Counted from the first letter of the stretch, positions 35,050-44,471 are shown. The stretch is 64,000 nucleotides of DNA from Prevotella corporis DSM 18810 = JCM 8529 (GCF_000430525.1 NZ_AUME01000002.1:154545-218544), one strand, 5' to 3'. The notes: generated by a model not told the origin, from the letters alone. A program made the numbers and translations.

Positions 35050-37398
35050 ATGCAAGAAAATCTAGTTATAGTAGAGAGCCCGGCAAAGGCAAAGACAATA
35101 GAGAAGTTTCTGGGTGACGATTTTAAAGTGATGTCTTCTTACGGTCATATCCGAGACTTGAAAAAGAAGGAACTGAGTATCGATTTGGACACATTGGAGC
35201 CAGATTACGAGATTCCTGATGAGAAGAAAAAGATTGTTGGTGAGCTGAAAAAGAATGCAAAGGCAGCCAAAAAGGTCTGGCTGGCATCCGATGAGGACCG
35301 CGAGGGAGAGGCCATTAGCTGGCATCTTTGCGAGGTTTTGGGTCTCGATGAGGAGAAAACCAGTCGCATAGTGTTCCACGAAATCACAAAGCCTGCCATT
35401 CTTGCAGCAATAGAAAATCCGAGACAGCTTGACATGAATCTGGTCAATGCACAGCAGGCAAGGCGAGTACTCGACCGTTTGGTGGGTTTCCGCTTGTCGC
35501 CAGTATTGTGGCGAAAGGTGAAACCAGCATTGAGTGCTGGTCGCGTGCAGAGCGTCGCTGTGCGGCTGATTGTCGAACGTGAGCGAGAAATTCAGAATTT
35601 CACATCAGAACCATATTATCGCGTAAATGCCATCTTCGCAGTGATGAGCGACGACGGATCGAAAAACGAGGTTAAGGCCGAGTTGAACAAGCGTTTCAAG
35701 ACGCATGATGAGGCACTGGCGTTCATGGAGCAGTGCAAGACATCCAAATTCGTAGTGTCGGCCATTACTAAGAAACCTTTGAAGCGCACACCGGCGCCTC
35801 CTTTCACGACATCCACTTTGCAACAAGAGGCAGCACGTAAGCTGGGATTCACCGTCAGCCAGACTATGATGGTCGCTCAGCGACTTTACGAGGCCGGACG
35901 GATTACCTATATGCGTACCGACAGTGTCAACCTGTCTTCGTTGGCTGTAAATACTGCGAAAGAGGAGATAGCAAACTTGTACGGAAGCGAGTATGGCAAG
36001 GTTCGGAAGTTCCATACCAACAGCAAGGGAGCGCAGGAAGCGCACGAAGCTATTAGGCCAACCTACATGAATACACCCAATATTGAAGGAACAAGTCAGG
36101 AGAAACGTCTCTACGACCTGATTTGGAAGCGCACCATTGCTTCGCAAATGGCAGATGCCAAGATAGACAAGACCACCGTAAACATTGGCATTGTAGGCGA
36201 AGAAGGTGGCGATGCAGGTGATCTTCAGTTTGTGGCTACGGGTGAAGTGGTAGCCTTCGACGGATTCTTGAAGGTGTATCGCGAATCGACAGAAGATGAG
36301 AATGAGCCCGAAGAACTCTCACACGCATTGCCGGTGATGAGGAAAGGTGATGAAATGGAACGTCGTGAAATTATCTCCACTGAGCGATATCCTTTGGGAC
36401 CTAGTCGATATACTGAAGCAAGCTTAGTACATAAACTTGAGGAATTGGGAATCGGACGCCCATCAACCTACGCTCCGACGATTTCGACCATCCAACAGCG
36501 AGAGTATGTTCAAAAAGGCGACAAGAAAGGCGACGAACGAAAATACGTTGTTGACACATTGCAAGGCCTGAAGATTAGCTCCAAGACAAAGAAAGAAATG
36601 GTTGGAGCGGATAAGGGTAAACTAATTCCAACCGATATCGGAATTGTGGTCAACGACTTCCTCATGGAGAATTTCCCAGAAGTGATGGACTACAACTTCA
36701 CAGCTAAGGTGGAGCAAGAGTTCGATAAGATATCGGAGGGCAAAGCCGCATGGAACGCAGAGATGAAGAAGTTCTACAAGAGTTTCGAACCTGAGGTTGA
36801 GGCTGTGATGAATGCACGATCAAAACGCAAGGCTGGAGAACGGAAACTTGGTACTGACCCTAAGACAGGCAAACCAGTGTTCGTGAAAATCGGAAGGTTC
36901 GGCCCTGTGGTGCAGATAGGTACGGCCGATGACGATGAAAAGCCGCATTTCGCACAGCTACCGGCTGACAAAAGCATGGGGAGTATTACGTTGGACGAGG
37001 CGCTGGAGTTATTCAAACTACCACGGACAGTAGGTAAATTCGAGGGCTCTGATGTGGTAATCGGTACTGGACGCTTTGGACCTTACGTTATGCACATGCG
37101 GAAATACGTCTCATTGCCGAAGGAAGAGAATCCCATGACGGTCACTTTGGAAACGGCCATTGAGCTGATTGAGAAAAAAAGACAGCAAGACGCACAACGA
37201 CACTTGAAGTCTTTCGCCGAAGACGATAAGATGGAGGTGATGAATGGTCGCTATGGCCCTTACATTGCTTACGATGGGAAGAACTATCGCATGCCAAAAG
37301 CAATGCACGACAAGGCTGCCGAGCTCACATATGCTGAGTGTCAGGAAATCGTCAAGAACGCACCAGAGCCGAAACCTCGGCGAGGAAGAAAGAAATAG
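35050..37398 (+). CDS. topA: DNA topoisomerase I
   Basis: About 782 residues (ATG at 35050; an ATG five codons earlier is possible). Type IA topoisomerase that relaxes negative supercoils. The TOPRIM domain is at the N-terminus (LVIVESPAKAKTIEKFLG and, near residue 85, SDEDREGEAISWH), and the active-site tyrosine is in GRITYMRTDSVNLS (about residue 295). No cysteine zinc fingers are present at the C-terminus; instead there are three zinc-less C-terminal repeats (GRFGPVVQIG, GRFGPYVMHM, GRYGPYIAYDG), as in other Bacteroidota TopA. It ends in a basic tail (PRRGRKK). aroK follows 47 bp later on the same strand. Confidence 0.97.
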   Translation: MQENLVIVESPAKAKTIEKFLGDDFKVMSSYGHIRDLKKKELSIDLDTLEPDYEIPDEKKKIVGELKKNAKAAKKVWLASDEDREGEAISWHLCEVLGLDEEKTSRIVFHEITKPAILAAIENPRQLDMNLVNAQQARRVLDRLVGFRLSPVLWRKVKPALSAGRVQSVAVRLIVEREREIQNFTSEPYYRVNAIFAVMSDDGSKNEVKAELNKRFKTHDEALAFMEQCKTSKFVVSAITKKPLKRTPAPPFTTSTLQQEAARKLGFTVSQTMMVAQRLYEAGRITYMRTDSVNLSSLAVNTAKEEIANLYGSEYGKVRKFHTNSKGAQEAHEAIRPTYMNTPNIEGTSQEKRLYDLIWKRTIASQMADAKIDKTTVNIGIVGEEGGDAGDLQFVATGEVVAFDGFLKVYRESTEDENEPEELSHALPVMRKGDEMERREIISTERYPLGPSRYTEASLVHKLEELGIGRPSTYAPTISTIQQREYVQKGDKKGDERKYVVDTLQGLKISSKTKKEMVGADKGKLIPTDIGIVVNDFLMENFPEVMDYNFTAKVEQEFDKISEGKAAWNAEMKKFYKSFEPEVEAVMNARSKRKAGERKLGTDPKTGKPVFVKIGRFGPVVQIGTADDDEKPHFAQLPADKSMGSITLDEALELFKLPRTVGKFEGSDVVIGTGRFGPYVMHMRKYVSLPKEENPMTVTLETAIELIEKKRQQDAQRHLKSFAEDDKMEVMNGRYGPYIAYDGKNYRMPKAMHDKAAELTYAECQEIVKNAPEPKPRRGRKK

Positions 37399-37445
37399 AT
37401 GCCTCTTGTTTCCCTCTTCAGGGAGCAAGGCTGAAATGATTAGTG

Positions 37446-37997
37446 ATGGCGGACAACGGCAAGGATAGGTTCAACCGAATCATACTTCTGGGTTACATGG
37501 GCGCAGGTAAGACAACGATTGGCAAATTGTTGGCAAAGGAGCTCAATATGCCGTTCTATGACTTGGATTGGTACATCGAAAACCGCCTGCGAAAGACCAT
37601 TCAGCAAATCTTTGATGAGCGTGGTGAGGATGGTTTCCGAAGGGTGGAGTACAATATGCTCCACGAAGTAGCCGAATTTGAGAATGTTATTATCTCCTGT
37701 GGCGGAGGTACACCTTGTTTTTTCGACAACATGGAGTATATGAACGGTCAGGGAGAGACCATATTCTTGCAAGCTGAGCCAGAAGTATTGTTCAGGCATC
37801 TGAAGATGAGAAAGGTGGCTCGCCCGCTGTTGGTAGGCAAAAGCGAGGACGAGGTCATGGCTTTCATCAAGGAACAGTTAAGCAAACGAAATCCGTTCTA
37901 CACCAAAGCCAAGCACACGCTTGATGTTTCACTACTGGACACCTACGATAAAATAGCGGGAACGGTCACGCAAGTCAGGAAACTGGTTGGGCTTTAG
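37446..37997 (+). CDS. aroK: Shikimate kinase
   Basis: 183 residues from the ATG at 37446. It phosphorylates shikimate with ATP in the chorismate pathway. Walker A is GYMGAGKTTIGKLLA (about residues 16-30), the shikimate-binding DLDWYIE follows, and the GGGTPCF loop (about residue 82) and RNPFY region near the C-terminus are in place. Length is typical. No other aro gene is adjacent; the position after topA suggests shared transcription. A small AT-rich hairpin follows at about 38046-38061. Confidence 0.95.
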   Translation: MADNGKDRFNRIILLGYMGAGKTTIGKLLAKELNMPFYDLDWYIENRLRKTIQQIFDERGEDGFRRVEYNMLHEVAEFENVIISCGGGTPCFFDNMEYMNGQGETIFLQAEPEVLFRHLKMRKVARPLLVGKSEDEVMAFIKEQLSKRNPFYTKAKHTLDVSLLDTYDKIAGTVTQVRKLVGL

Positions 37998-38155
37998 CTT
38001 CGGAGAAGTACGAATTTATCGGTGCAAGTACCGATGAAACCGATGAAAATAGATTGAAATCTATATAGTATTAATTATTTTTTTTGTGAGTCAGAGACAT
38101 TTGTCTGGTCGTAATTACCATGCGAATATCTCTCCTTGAACAGAACTATTGGGCA

Positions 38156-40048
38156 ATGAAAAAGTGGACAATTGACGACGCAAAGGAACTCTACAACATC
38201 AATGGGTGGGGTACTTCCTACTTTGGCATCAACGAAAACGGCGATGTCTATGTGACTCCTTGTAAGGACAACACGCAGGTTGACCTGCGGGATATCATGG
38301 ACGAGTTGATGTTACGTGACGTGACGCCCCCCGTTTTATTACGTTTCCCTGATATTTTGGACAACCGTATCGAGAAAACATCTTCTTGTTTTGAAGTGGC
38401 GAAGAAGGAATACGACTTCAAAGGCGAAAACTTCATTATCTATCCGATCAAGGTCAATCAGATGCAACCAGTGGTAGAGGAGATTATCTCCCACGGACGG
38501 AAATTCAATCTTGGACTGGAAGCCGGCTCAAAGCCCGAACTCCATGCCGTCATTGCCGTACAATGCCAGAGTGATTCGCCCATTATCTGCAATGGTTACA
38601 AAGACCAGAGCTACATTGAGTTGGCCATGTTGGCCCAAAAGATGGGCAAACGCATTTTCATCGTTGTGGAAAAGCTCAACGAAATTGACATAATAGCAAA
38701 GGTAGCTAAGAAGTTGAACGTGAAACCCAATATAGGCATCCGCATCAAGTTAGCTTCCACTGGTTCTGGCAAATGGTCTGAAAGTGGCGGCGATGCCTCT
38801 AAGTTCGGATTGACGGCCTCCGAGCTGCTCCAAGCTTTGGAAATGCTCGACAATAAGGGCCTTCACGACTGCCTTCGGCTGATACACTTCCACATTGGCT
38901 CACAGATTACGAAGATTCGCCGCATCCAAACAGCGTTGACCGAGGCCGCCCAGTACTACGTTAACCTACGAAAGATGGGCTACAACGTAGATTTCGTGGA
39001 TTGTGGCGGCGGTTTGGGCGTGGATTACGACGGCACTCGCTCGTCGAACAGTGAGAGTTCGGTCAACTACACTATCCAAGAATACGTCAACGACTGTGTC
39101 TATACTTTTGTTGACGCATCCAACAAGAGCGAGATCCCACATCCGAACATCATTACCGAAAGCGGACGGAGCTTGGCTGCTCACCATTCAATTCTGGTGA
39201 TAGACGTGTTGGAGACAGCATCGCTACCGGAAATGCCAGAGGAGTTCGAGGCCAGCGAGACGGATCATCAGTTGGTGCGTGAACTCTACAACATCTGGGA
39301 CAACATTGACTCACGCAATATGCTGGAGGACTGGCACGATGCCGAGCAGATACGCGAGGAGTCGCTTGAGCTTTTCTCCCATGGTATGGTTGATTTAAAG
39401 ACACGTGCGGCAATTGAGGCTATGTATTGGAGCGTCTGTCATGAGATAAATACGCTGGCGAAAGGCATGAAACACGCCCCCGACGAATTGCGAAACCTCG
39501 ATAAACTGTTGGCCGACAAGTATTTTTGCAACTTCTCGCTCTTCCAGTCGTTGCCCGATAGCTGGGCCATCGACCAGCTTTTCCCTGTCATGCCTATCCA
39601 ACGGCTCAACGAGCGCCCGACACGAAAGGCCACACTGCAAGACATCACTTGTGACAGCGATGGCAAGATGGACAACTTCGTGACCGAAGGCCGCACGGGA
39701 CACGTGCTGCCCGTGCATCCGCTCCGACGCAACGAGCCCTATTACCTCGGTGTTTTCCTTGTCGGAGCTTATCAAGAGATTCTCGGCGACCTGCACAACC
39801 TGTTTGGCGACACCAATGCCGTCCATCTGTCGGTGAAGGACGGGACTTACCATATTGACCAAATTATCGACGGTGAGACAGTCGAGGAAGTGCTTGAGTA
39901 CGTACAATACAACCCCAAGAAACTGGTGCGCCAACTCGAAATATGGGTGACTAAGAGCGTCAAGCAAGGAAAAATATCGCTGGAGGAAGGTAAAGAGTTC
40001 CTCAGCAACTACCGAAGTGGCCTTTATGGTTATACCTATTTAGAATAA
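38156..40048 (+). CDS. speA: Biosynthetic arginine decarboxylase
   Basis: 630 residues from the ATG at 38156 (MKKWTIDDAKELYNINGWG). A PLP-dependent fold III decarboxylase turning arginine into agmatine on the way to polyamines. The PLP lysine is in YPIKVNQM (about residue 101), the glycine-rich phosphate-binding loop is DCGGGLGVDYDG (about residue 282), and the domain order (alanine-racemase-like barrel, helical insert, beta domain) and length are those of SpeA rather than ornithine decarboxylase. An earlier in-frame start would add twelve residues without family likeness. A perfect 10-bp hairpin follows at 40065-40098. Confidence 0.96.
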   Translation: MKKWTIDDAKELYNINGWGTSYFGINENGDVYVTPCKDNTQVDLRDIMDELMLRDVTPPVLLRFPDILDNRIEKTSSCFEVAKKEYDFKGENFIIYPIKVNQMQPVVEEIISHGRKFNLGLEAGSKPELHAVIAVQCQSDSPIICNGYKDQSYIELAMLAQKMGKRIFIVVEKLNEIDIIAKVAKKLNVKPNIGIRIKLASTGSGKWSESGGDASKFGLTASELLQALEMLDNKGLHDCLRLIHFHIGSQITKIRRIQTALTEAAQYYVNLRKMGYNVDFVDCGGGLGVDYDGTRSSNSESSVNYTIQEYVNDCVYTFVDASNKSEIPHPNIITESGRSLAAHHSILVIDVLETASLPEMPEEFEASETDHQLVRELYNIWDNIDSRNMLEDWHDAEQIREESLELFSHGMVDLKTRAAIEAMYWSVCHEINTLAKGMKHAPDELRNLDKLLADKYFCNFSLFQSLPDSWAIDQLFPVMPIQRLNERPTRKATLQDITCDSDGKMDNFVTEGRTGHVLPVHPLRRNEPYYLGVFLVGAYQEILGDLHNLFGDTNAVHLSVKDGTYHIDQIIDGETVEEVLEYVQYNPKKLVRQLEIWVTKSVKQGKISLEEGKEFLSNYRSGLYGYTYLE

Positions 40049-40064
40049 TAAATTTGAGAGAACT

Positions 40065-40098
40065 GGTTGTTGGCACTTTGTTTGAGGCGCCAACAACC
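40065..40098 (+). terminator. Hairpin after speA
   Basis: GGTTGTTGGC (40065-40074) and GCCAACAACC (40089-40098) pair perfectly over 10 bp around a 14-nt loop. It lies 17 bp after the stop but has no T-run on the plus strand, so terminator function is only likely. Confidence 0.5.
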
Positions 40099-40203
40099 GC
40101 AATCAGAAAAGCACAGGAAAGCAATGGAATGTTAAATTTTGAAAAAACAACACCAGATCCTGTAACTTATCCCCACACTTAATCGTCATTCAATCAGACG
40201 AGG

Positions 40204-40716
40204 ATGAAGAAAATCAGTTTTCGTAATGATGTTCTGCCTTTGAAGAACGAAATCTTCAGGCTTGCCCTCCGCATAACGCTCAACAGAGCAGAGGCCGAGG
40301 ACATCGTGCAAGATACGCTAATCAAGGTTTGGGACAAACGATACGAATGGGATTCGATAGACTCCATCGAGGCTTTTAGCCTGAGAATCTGCCGAAATCT
40401 CGCATTGGACAGACTGAAGAAGAAGGACAACAACAACGACTCGTTTGAAGATAAGAACGTTGCTGAACCGCCATCTGCGCACAATCCTCAAGAGTTGATG
40501 ATTCAACAGGACAGGGTAAGACTTGTAAGAGAGATAGTCAACTCGCTCCCAGAGAAACAAAGGAGCTGCATGCAGCTGCGCGATTTTGAGGGGAAACAAT
40601 ACAAGGAAATAGCCGATATATTGGGAATCACGGAAGAACAGGTAAAGGTTAACATCTTCCGAGCCCGACAAACGGTGAAACTCAGGTATCAGAAAATTGA
40701 AGAATATGGATTATAA
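40204..40716 (+). CDS. ECF-type RNA polymerase sigma factor (second)
   Basis: 170 residues with sigma-70 region 2 (about 10-85; LALRITLNRAEAEDIVQDTLIKVWDKRYEW) and region 4 (about 110-165; MQLRDFEGKQYKEIADILGITEEQVKVNIFRARQTVKLRYQ). It belongs to the same general type as the factor at 22021 but is clearly a different paralogue. The next gene overlaps it by 11 bases and encodes a membrane protein that is probably its anti-sigma factor. A terminator follows the pair. The beta-barrel gene at 41682 could be a target; that is inference from position. Confidence 0.92.
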   Translation: MKKISFRNDVLPLKNEIFRLALRITLNRAEAEDIVQDTLIKVWDKRYEWDSIDSIEAFSLRICRNLALDRLKKKDNNNDSFEDKNVAEPPSAHNPQELMIQQDRVRLVREIVNSLPEKQRSCMQLRDFEGKQYKEIADILGITEEQVKVNIFRARQTVKLRYQKIEEYGL

Positions 40717-41188
40717 GTACATCGAACAGTTAATGGAGCGCTACTGGCGCTGCGAGACCTCTCTCCAAGAGGAGGAGATTCTGCGCACGTTCTTCTCACA
40801 GGAGAATGTACCAGCTGAGTTGTTGTCTTACAAAGACTTGTTCATCTACGAACAAGACCAAAAGACAGCCGATGTGTTGGATGGCAACTTTGACCAAAAG
40901 ATTTTGGGAATGATCGAGGAGGACGAACCAGTGAAGGCCCATACCATCACAATGCAACAGCGTTTGATGCCATTGTTCAAGGCAGCGGCCATCGTTGCGA
41001 TTGTTCTTACGCTCAGCAATGCCGTACAAAACGCACTGAACCAAAAGGCAGAGGTGCCGCATCAGACGGAGATGGCCAACATCAACAAGCCTCAGGAGGG
41101 CCCGTCGGTTGCAAAGGCTGACTCAACTCAAACTGATTCGCTGCAAAAGACCGATTCGCAGCAGCATGAAGAGGTTATTATCAAATAA
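40706..41188 (+). CDS. Probable membrane anti-sigma factor (second)
   Basis: 160 residues from the ATG at 40706. The cytoplasmic start (YIEQLMERYWRCETSLQEEEILRTFFSQ) resembles that of the protein at 22518 and other Bacteroidota sigma partners. A hydrophobic segment (LMPLFKAAAIVAIVLTLSNAV, about 88-108) is the likely membrane span, and the tail is glutamine-, serine- and aspartate-rich and short. The coding overlap with the sigma gene implies translational coupling. No known domain. Anti-sigma role is inferred from order and topology. Confidence 0.68.
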   Translation: MDYKYIEQLMERYWRCETSLQEEEILRTFFSQENVPAELLSYKDLFIYEQDQKTADVLDGNFDQKILGMIEEDEPVKAHTITMQQRLMPLFKAAAIVAIVLTLSNAVQNALNQKAEVPHQTEMANINKPQEGPSVAKADSTQTDSLQKTDSQQHEEVIIK

Positions 41189-41291
41189 GAAAATTTCTAT
41201 GCTTTCTCTATAAAATAATCAAGTTTAGTAAAACAAATGAAACTGTGAAGTTTCAAATTTCTCAAATTTTATCACATACTAATGTAGAATG

Positions 41292-41324
41292 AGACCAATA
41301 TCCAGCAACGGATATTGGTCTTTT
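41292..41324 (+). terminator. Terminator of the second ECF pair
   Basis: AGACCAATATCC and GGATATTGGTCT form a perfect 12-bp stem with a 6-nt loop, followed by TTTTC. Confidence 0.9.
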
Positions 41325-41469
41325 CTGTTTGCATTGTGTACGAGCTGGATTCTCGGCTGTAAGCCCTTATTGGTTGACGAGGGCGGAATTTGAGGTGTTG
41401 GGCAAGTATTTTTGACAGCCATATCAACCATTTTACTGCGTAAATGTAGGCTGATAGATGATATTTTAT

Positions 41470-41477
41470 TAACTTTG
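41470..41477 (+). promoter_or_regulatory. -7 promoter element ahead of the beta-barrel gene
   Basis: TAACTTTG, full match to TAnnTTTG. It is 205 bp from the barrel gene but only 8 bp from a short open frame. Confidence 0.5.
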
Positions 41478-41485
41478 CAGCTGTA

Positions 41486-41638
41486 ATGAATGCCAGAAGG
41501 CAGCGTTATAATGCGTTGTGGCACTATCGTCCATTGGATTCGTGGCATTATGAAGGAGAGACCGCACGGCAAGGAATCATCACCGTGGAATGCGTGGTAA
41601 ACAATCAGACCACCGAAACGAGGGGCCACGGTATATAG
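41486..41638 (+). CDS. Possible small protein or leader peptide, 50 residues
   Basis: ATG at 41486, stop at 41636-41638. The peptide starts MNARRQRYNALWHYRP and is rich in R, W, H and T with no signal or membrane segment. The only support is its position right after a promoter element and before the barrel gene (43 bp gap). Codon use gives no clear signal at this length. It may be untranslated leader. Confidence 0.25.
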   Translation: MNARRQRYNALWHYRPLDSWHYEGETARQGIITVECVVNNQTTETRGHGI

Positions 41639-41681
41639 TAATACGATACAACAGAAAACCATTAAGATTAATTTCAAGAAA

Positions 41682-42269
41682 ATGAGAACTTACAGAATGC
41701 TATTGACAACGGTCAGTTTGCTGTTGCTCAGCACATTGTCTGCCAAGGCGCAGACAGAAGAAGCGAGAGACAAGAGTGTTTATGTCGAAATCTTGGGAGC
41801 GTCAAACGGAATCGGCATTAATTACGACGCGCGCTTCAAGCATGAGTCGCCGTGGGGTTACCGTGTGGGTGTGGGTTTTGGCTATGCGCAGTCATCGTGG
41901 TTTTTTTCGTTAAACCAATCAACACGTGTTTACAGCGCCCCCATTGAGGTGAATTACCTGGCAGGCAAAAAACGGAGTAAGTTTGAAGTGGGGTTGGGTG
42001 TCAATCTCGGACTCTACAACGACCATTATTCAGTGAATGTCTATGAACCCATGCCTCAAGCCCAGTCAGCTTACACCATTAAAAAGAAGAGCTACACGGA
42101 AAACAATTTCGATGCCTTCGCTTTTACTAATGTCGGCTATCGGCACGTGTCGCGGAAGGGCTTCCAATTCCGTGTGGGGGTCACTTCTGGATTGGTGCTG
42201 ACCAAGAATAGGAATACCAGTAGGGAGTTCCTCATAGCACCTTACATCAGTTTCGGCAAGGCTTTTTAG
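41682..42269 (+). CDS. Outer membrane beta-barrel protein
   Basis: 195 residues with a signal peptide (MRTYRMLLTTVSLLLLSTLSAKAQ). The mature protein is a string of amphipathic beta strands with aromatic girdles (DKSVYVEILGASNGIGINYDARF, WGYRVGVGFGYAQ, KFEVGLGVNLGLYND, FQFRVGVTSGLVL), ending in a phenylalanine (APYISFGKAF), which is the usual outer-membrane assembly signal. The size suggests an 8-stranded barrel of the porin-family/OmpW-like type found in Bacteroidota. Function unknown. It may be linked to the ECF pair upstream, though a terminator separates them. Confidence 0.8.
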   Translation: MRTYRMLLTTVSLLLLSTLSAKAQTEEARDKSVYVEILGASNGIGINYDARFKHESPWGYRVGVGFGYAQSSWFFSLNQSTRVYSAPIEVNYLAGKKRSKFEVGLGVNLGLYNDHYSVNVYEPMPQAQSAYTIKKKSYTENNFDAFAFTNVGYRHVSRKGFQFRVGVTSGLVLTKNRNTSREFLIAPYISFGKAF

Positions 42270-42298
42270 ATGAACCGTGATTGTCGGATACGTTTCCG

Positions 42299-42438
42299 TT
42301 GTCAAATAATTTCACAATCACATTGCGATAGCTTAGCGCTCCACGCTCGAAAGCTTAGCGATGAGACAACAAAAGGTCAGCTTTCGAAGAGTGAAAGCTG
42401 ACCTTTTATTTTATAAATTCTATTTTCTTGAGAATCAG
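42299..42438 (-). repeat. 140-bp composite intergenic element, copy 6
   Basis: Reverse orientation: box B TTGTCAAATAATTTC (42299-42313), 14 bp, units at 42328, 42350, 42372 and 42394, 20 bp after the last core, box A CTTGAGAATCAG (42427-42438). Units 3 and 4 form a perfect 15-bp stem (42371-42385 with 42393-42407) followed by ATTTTATA. It lies between convergent genes. Confidence 0.88.
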
Positions 42439-42504
42439 CGGGTTGTCAGTTTTGTCCGCAAACCTTACCCTGTCAATATTTTTCGCAGTCGTTCGTAGTG
42501 GCGA

Positions 42505-43656
42505 TTAGAGCAGTGCCTTTATCTCTGCGTCGAGGTTCTTTATCTGCGCTGGGTTCTTTACGACGTTGTTGCCTCGGTCGATGAGATAAATAATCGGAGT
42601 GGCGGTTGCGGCATTGGTGTAGGCCTGACTCACGCCGGTGTTGTCATAGACATTGATCCATGGGAGATTAGCAACCTGTTCTTTCCAGAAATGCTCATTG
42701 TCGTCGAGCGACACCATGTAGATTTCAAGTCCTTGGGCATGGTATTTCGCATAGAGGTCGCGCATCTGCATGATGTATTGCGTTGAACCTTTTAAGCCGA
42801 AGGCATGGAAATTCAGCAACACCACTTGTCCTTTCAGGTCGGTCAGATGGCGCTCGATGCCCCGGTTGTCACGCAGGGGCAAGTCGATGACACCCGTTTC
42901 CTCTGCGTTGATTTCCACTTCCTTCTTCTGTGCGTTCACAATCTTCTCGTCCTTCATTCCTTTTATGGTAATGTTGTGGAGGTTCTGCCCACGCTCCGAG
43001 CCTGGATAGAACGAGTCCCAGCTGGTTGCCACTGCACCGAACACTCTGTTGTCCTTGGCGTCGCGCGTTGGGTCGAATATCAGACGGGCCTGATTTCCCA
43101 CGACGATGTACTGGAAGAGGGCAAAATAGCTGTAGGCCTTCATTGGTTCTTTGTATATGTAGTTGTTGCTTACGTCGCTCTTGTAGCCCACAATCAAGGC
43201 CTCGATGAGCGAGTCGGCAACCTCCGGGCGCTGTGCGAGGATGGCTTGGCACTGGGCCTGAAGGTTGATTTGCTTGAGTGCCAGCTCTTTGATCTTCTCG
43301 TTTTCGTAAGAGCCTTCTACGTTATAGTTTACCGCCATTTGGGGATAGGAGGCCGTTACGTTCACAGTTTCGGTGGAATCGATACCGATGTTGATGATTT
43401 GGTCGGCGATTCGCAGTCGGTAGAACTCCGGATTGTCGGCCTTCTTGCCTGAAAAAGCAAAATTACCCTTCTCGTCTAACTTCACAGAATCCATCTTGTT
43501 GAAGCCCGTTAGACTGTTGTGTTCGAAGTAAAGCACTGAATCCTTGGCATTGGTTATCGTACCTTCGACATGGAATTGCTCGCCACTGCAACCCGAAAGA
43601 AATAGCACTGCACTTAAAAGTAGAAGATATGCAGAGTTTTTAATAACATTGTTCAT
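42505..43656 (-). CDS. DUF4369/thioredoxin-like lipoprotein without catalytic cysteines
   Basis: 383 residues from the ATG at 43656, lipoprotein signal ending in LFLSGCSGE. The N-terminal part (about 28-125; VEGTITNAKDSVLYFEH, KLDEKGNFAFSGKKAD, EFYRLRI) is DUF4369. The C-terminal part is AhpC/TSA-thioredoxin-like (GQVVLLNFHAFGLKGSTQYIMQMRDLY, VSLDDNEHFWKEQV, ATPIIYLIDRGNNVV, with the usual cis-proline in TATPI). Where active members have W-C-x-x-C, this one reads H-A-F-G-L-K-G-S, so no redox cysteine pair is present. Such DUF4369 proteins are frequent in Bacteroidota; a structural or sensing role is possible. Transcribed alone, convergent with the barrel gene. Confidence 0.82.
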   Translation of the reverse strand: MNNVIKNSAYLLLLSAVLFLSGCSGEQFHVEGTITNAKDSVLYFEHNSLTGFNKMDSVKLDEKGNFAFSGKKADNPEFYRLRIADQIINIGIDSTETVNVTASYPQMAVNYNVEGSYENEKIKELALKQINLQAQCQAILAQRPEVADSLIEALIVGYKSDVSNNYIYKEPMKAYSYFALFQYIVVGNQARLIFDPTRDAKDNRVFGAVATSWDSFYPGSERGQNLHNITIKGMKDEKIVNAQKKEVEINAEETGVIDLPLRDNRGIERHLTDLKGQVVLLNFHAFGLKGSTQYIMQMRDLYAKYHAQGLEIYMVSLDDNEHFWKEQVANLPWINVYDNTGVSQAYTNAATATPIIYLIDRGNNVVKNPAQIKNLDAEIKALL

Positions 43657-44471
43657 CTTGACACTTATTGTTTTCTCTTGCAAAAATAGATAAAATATCC
43701 GAAAATCAGTGCCATTGCGCAACAAAGTTTCGCTTTTCTGTGCTTTTCATCGGATAAAGGATTGATTGTGGGGAATAAAACAACGGCAAGCAATCCGATA
43801 GCGTAATCCGAACATCTATCAACATTCTGATAGGAAAAATGCTAAGAAAGAATGCCATCGTTGCAAAGAATACATTCAGATAGTCTTTTGATTCTTTAGT
43901 TTGCTCCAGTATTATTTTTTGATTAATCAAATCTCATCATACCATTGTTTTTGAGACAAATGATGCTGTTTGTCAATGGTTTAAATCTTGTCAGATTATT
44001 ACAAATTATCACAAAGATTGAAAAATCAACAATCAATCTTTAATGAATAGTTTTTATGATGGCTTTTTTATCACTCCGTCATAAGGTTTTAAATTTATTT
44101 TTTGGGAAATTTGAATAATAGAAAAATCATTGAAATCCAATTCAGGAATAATTGTAGAGAAACCCAATGACAGCAAAAAATACGGTTGTCATAAATGATT
44201 GATGTTCAAAATGCTACCCCTATTAATAGGCGAAAATAGCTAAAAATCCTGAGATAATACCATAATTAGATGAAAAGAAGCAGTAAAAAGTAAAATAATT
44301 CACCTTTTTATTGTTTTTCAGACTTAAATTTACTAACTTTGTGCGATTTTATTTTTATGCGGAAACCGTAAATCGGACCACAAGGTAGAACAGCACTTGC
44401 TTTTTTACCTTTTTGACTTTTACTTTTTCCTAATGATGTAGGTCAAAACAATAAGTATTTTTAAATTTTAG
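43657..44471. other. 815-bp AT-rich intergenic region between the redoxin-like gene and pnp
   Basis: Divergent genes. Apart from the pnp promoter at 44311-44341 I see no gene, no copy of the dispersed element and no strong hairpin. It is notably rich in A and T. Confidence 0.55.
44311..44341 (+). promoter_or_regulatory. Promoter of pnp
   Basis: TTG at 44311-44313 and TAACTTTG at 44334-44341 with a 20-bp spacer. The resulting leader is about 124 nt, long enough for the autoregulation known for pnp in other bacteria (inference). Confidence 0.65.

Larger units (their letters stand above)
41189..41681. other. 493-bp intergenic region before the beta-barrel gene
   Basis: Contains the terminator at 41292-41324, a -7 promoter element at 41470-41477 and a 50-codon open frame (41486-41638) that follows it. 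No larger gene is supported. Confidence 0.55.

Noticed and set aside
40065..40098. Riboswitch between speA and the second ECF sigma gene
   Set aside because: Only a single simple stem is present, directly after a stop codon, which fits a 3' end structure better.
41279..41677. 132-codon minus-strand frame upstream of the beta-barrel gene
   Set aside because: It runs through the terminator stem and the promoter element of the plus strand and has no recognisable domain.
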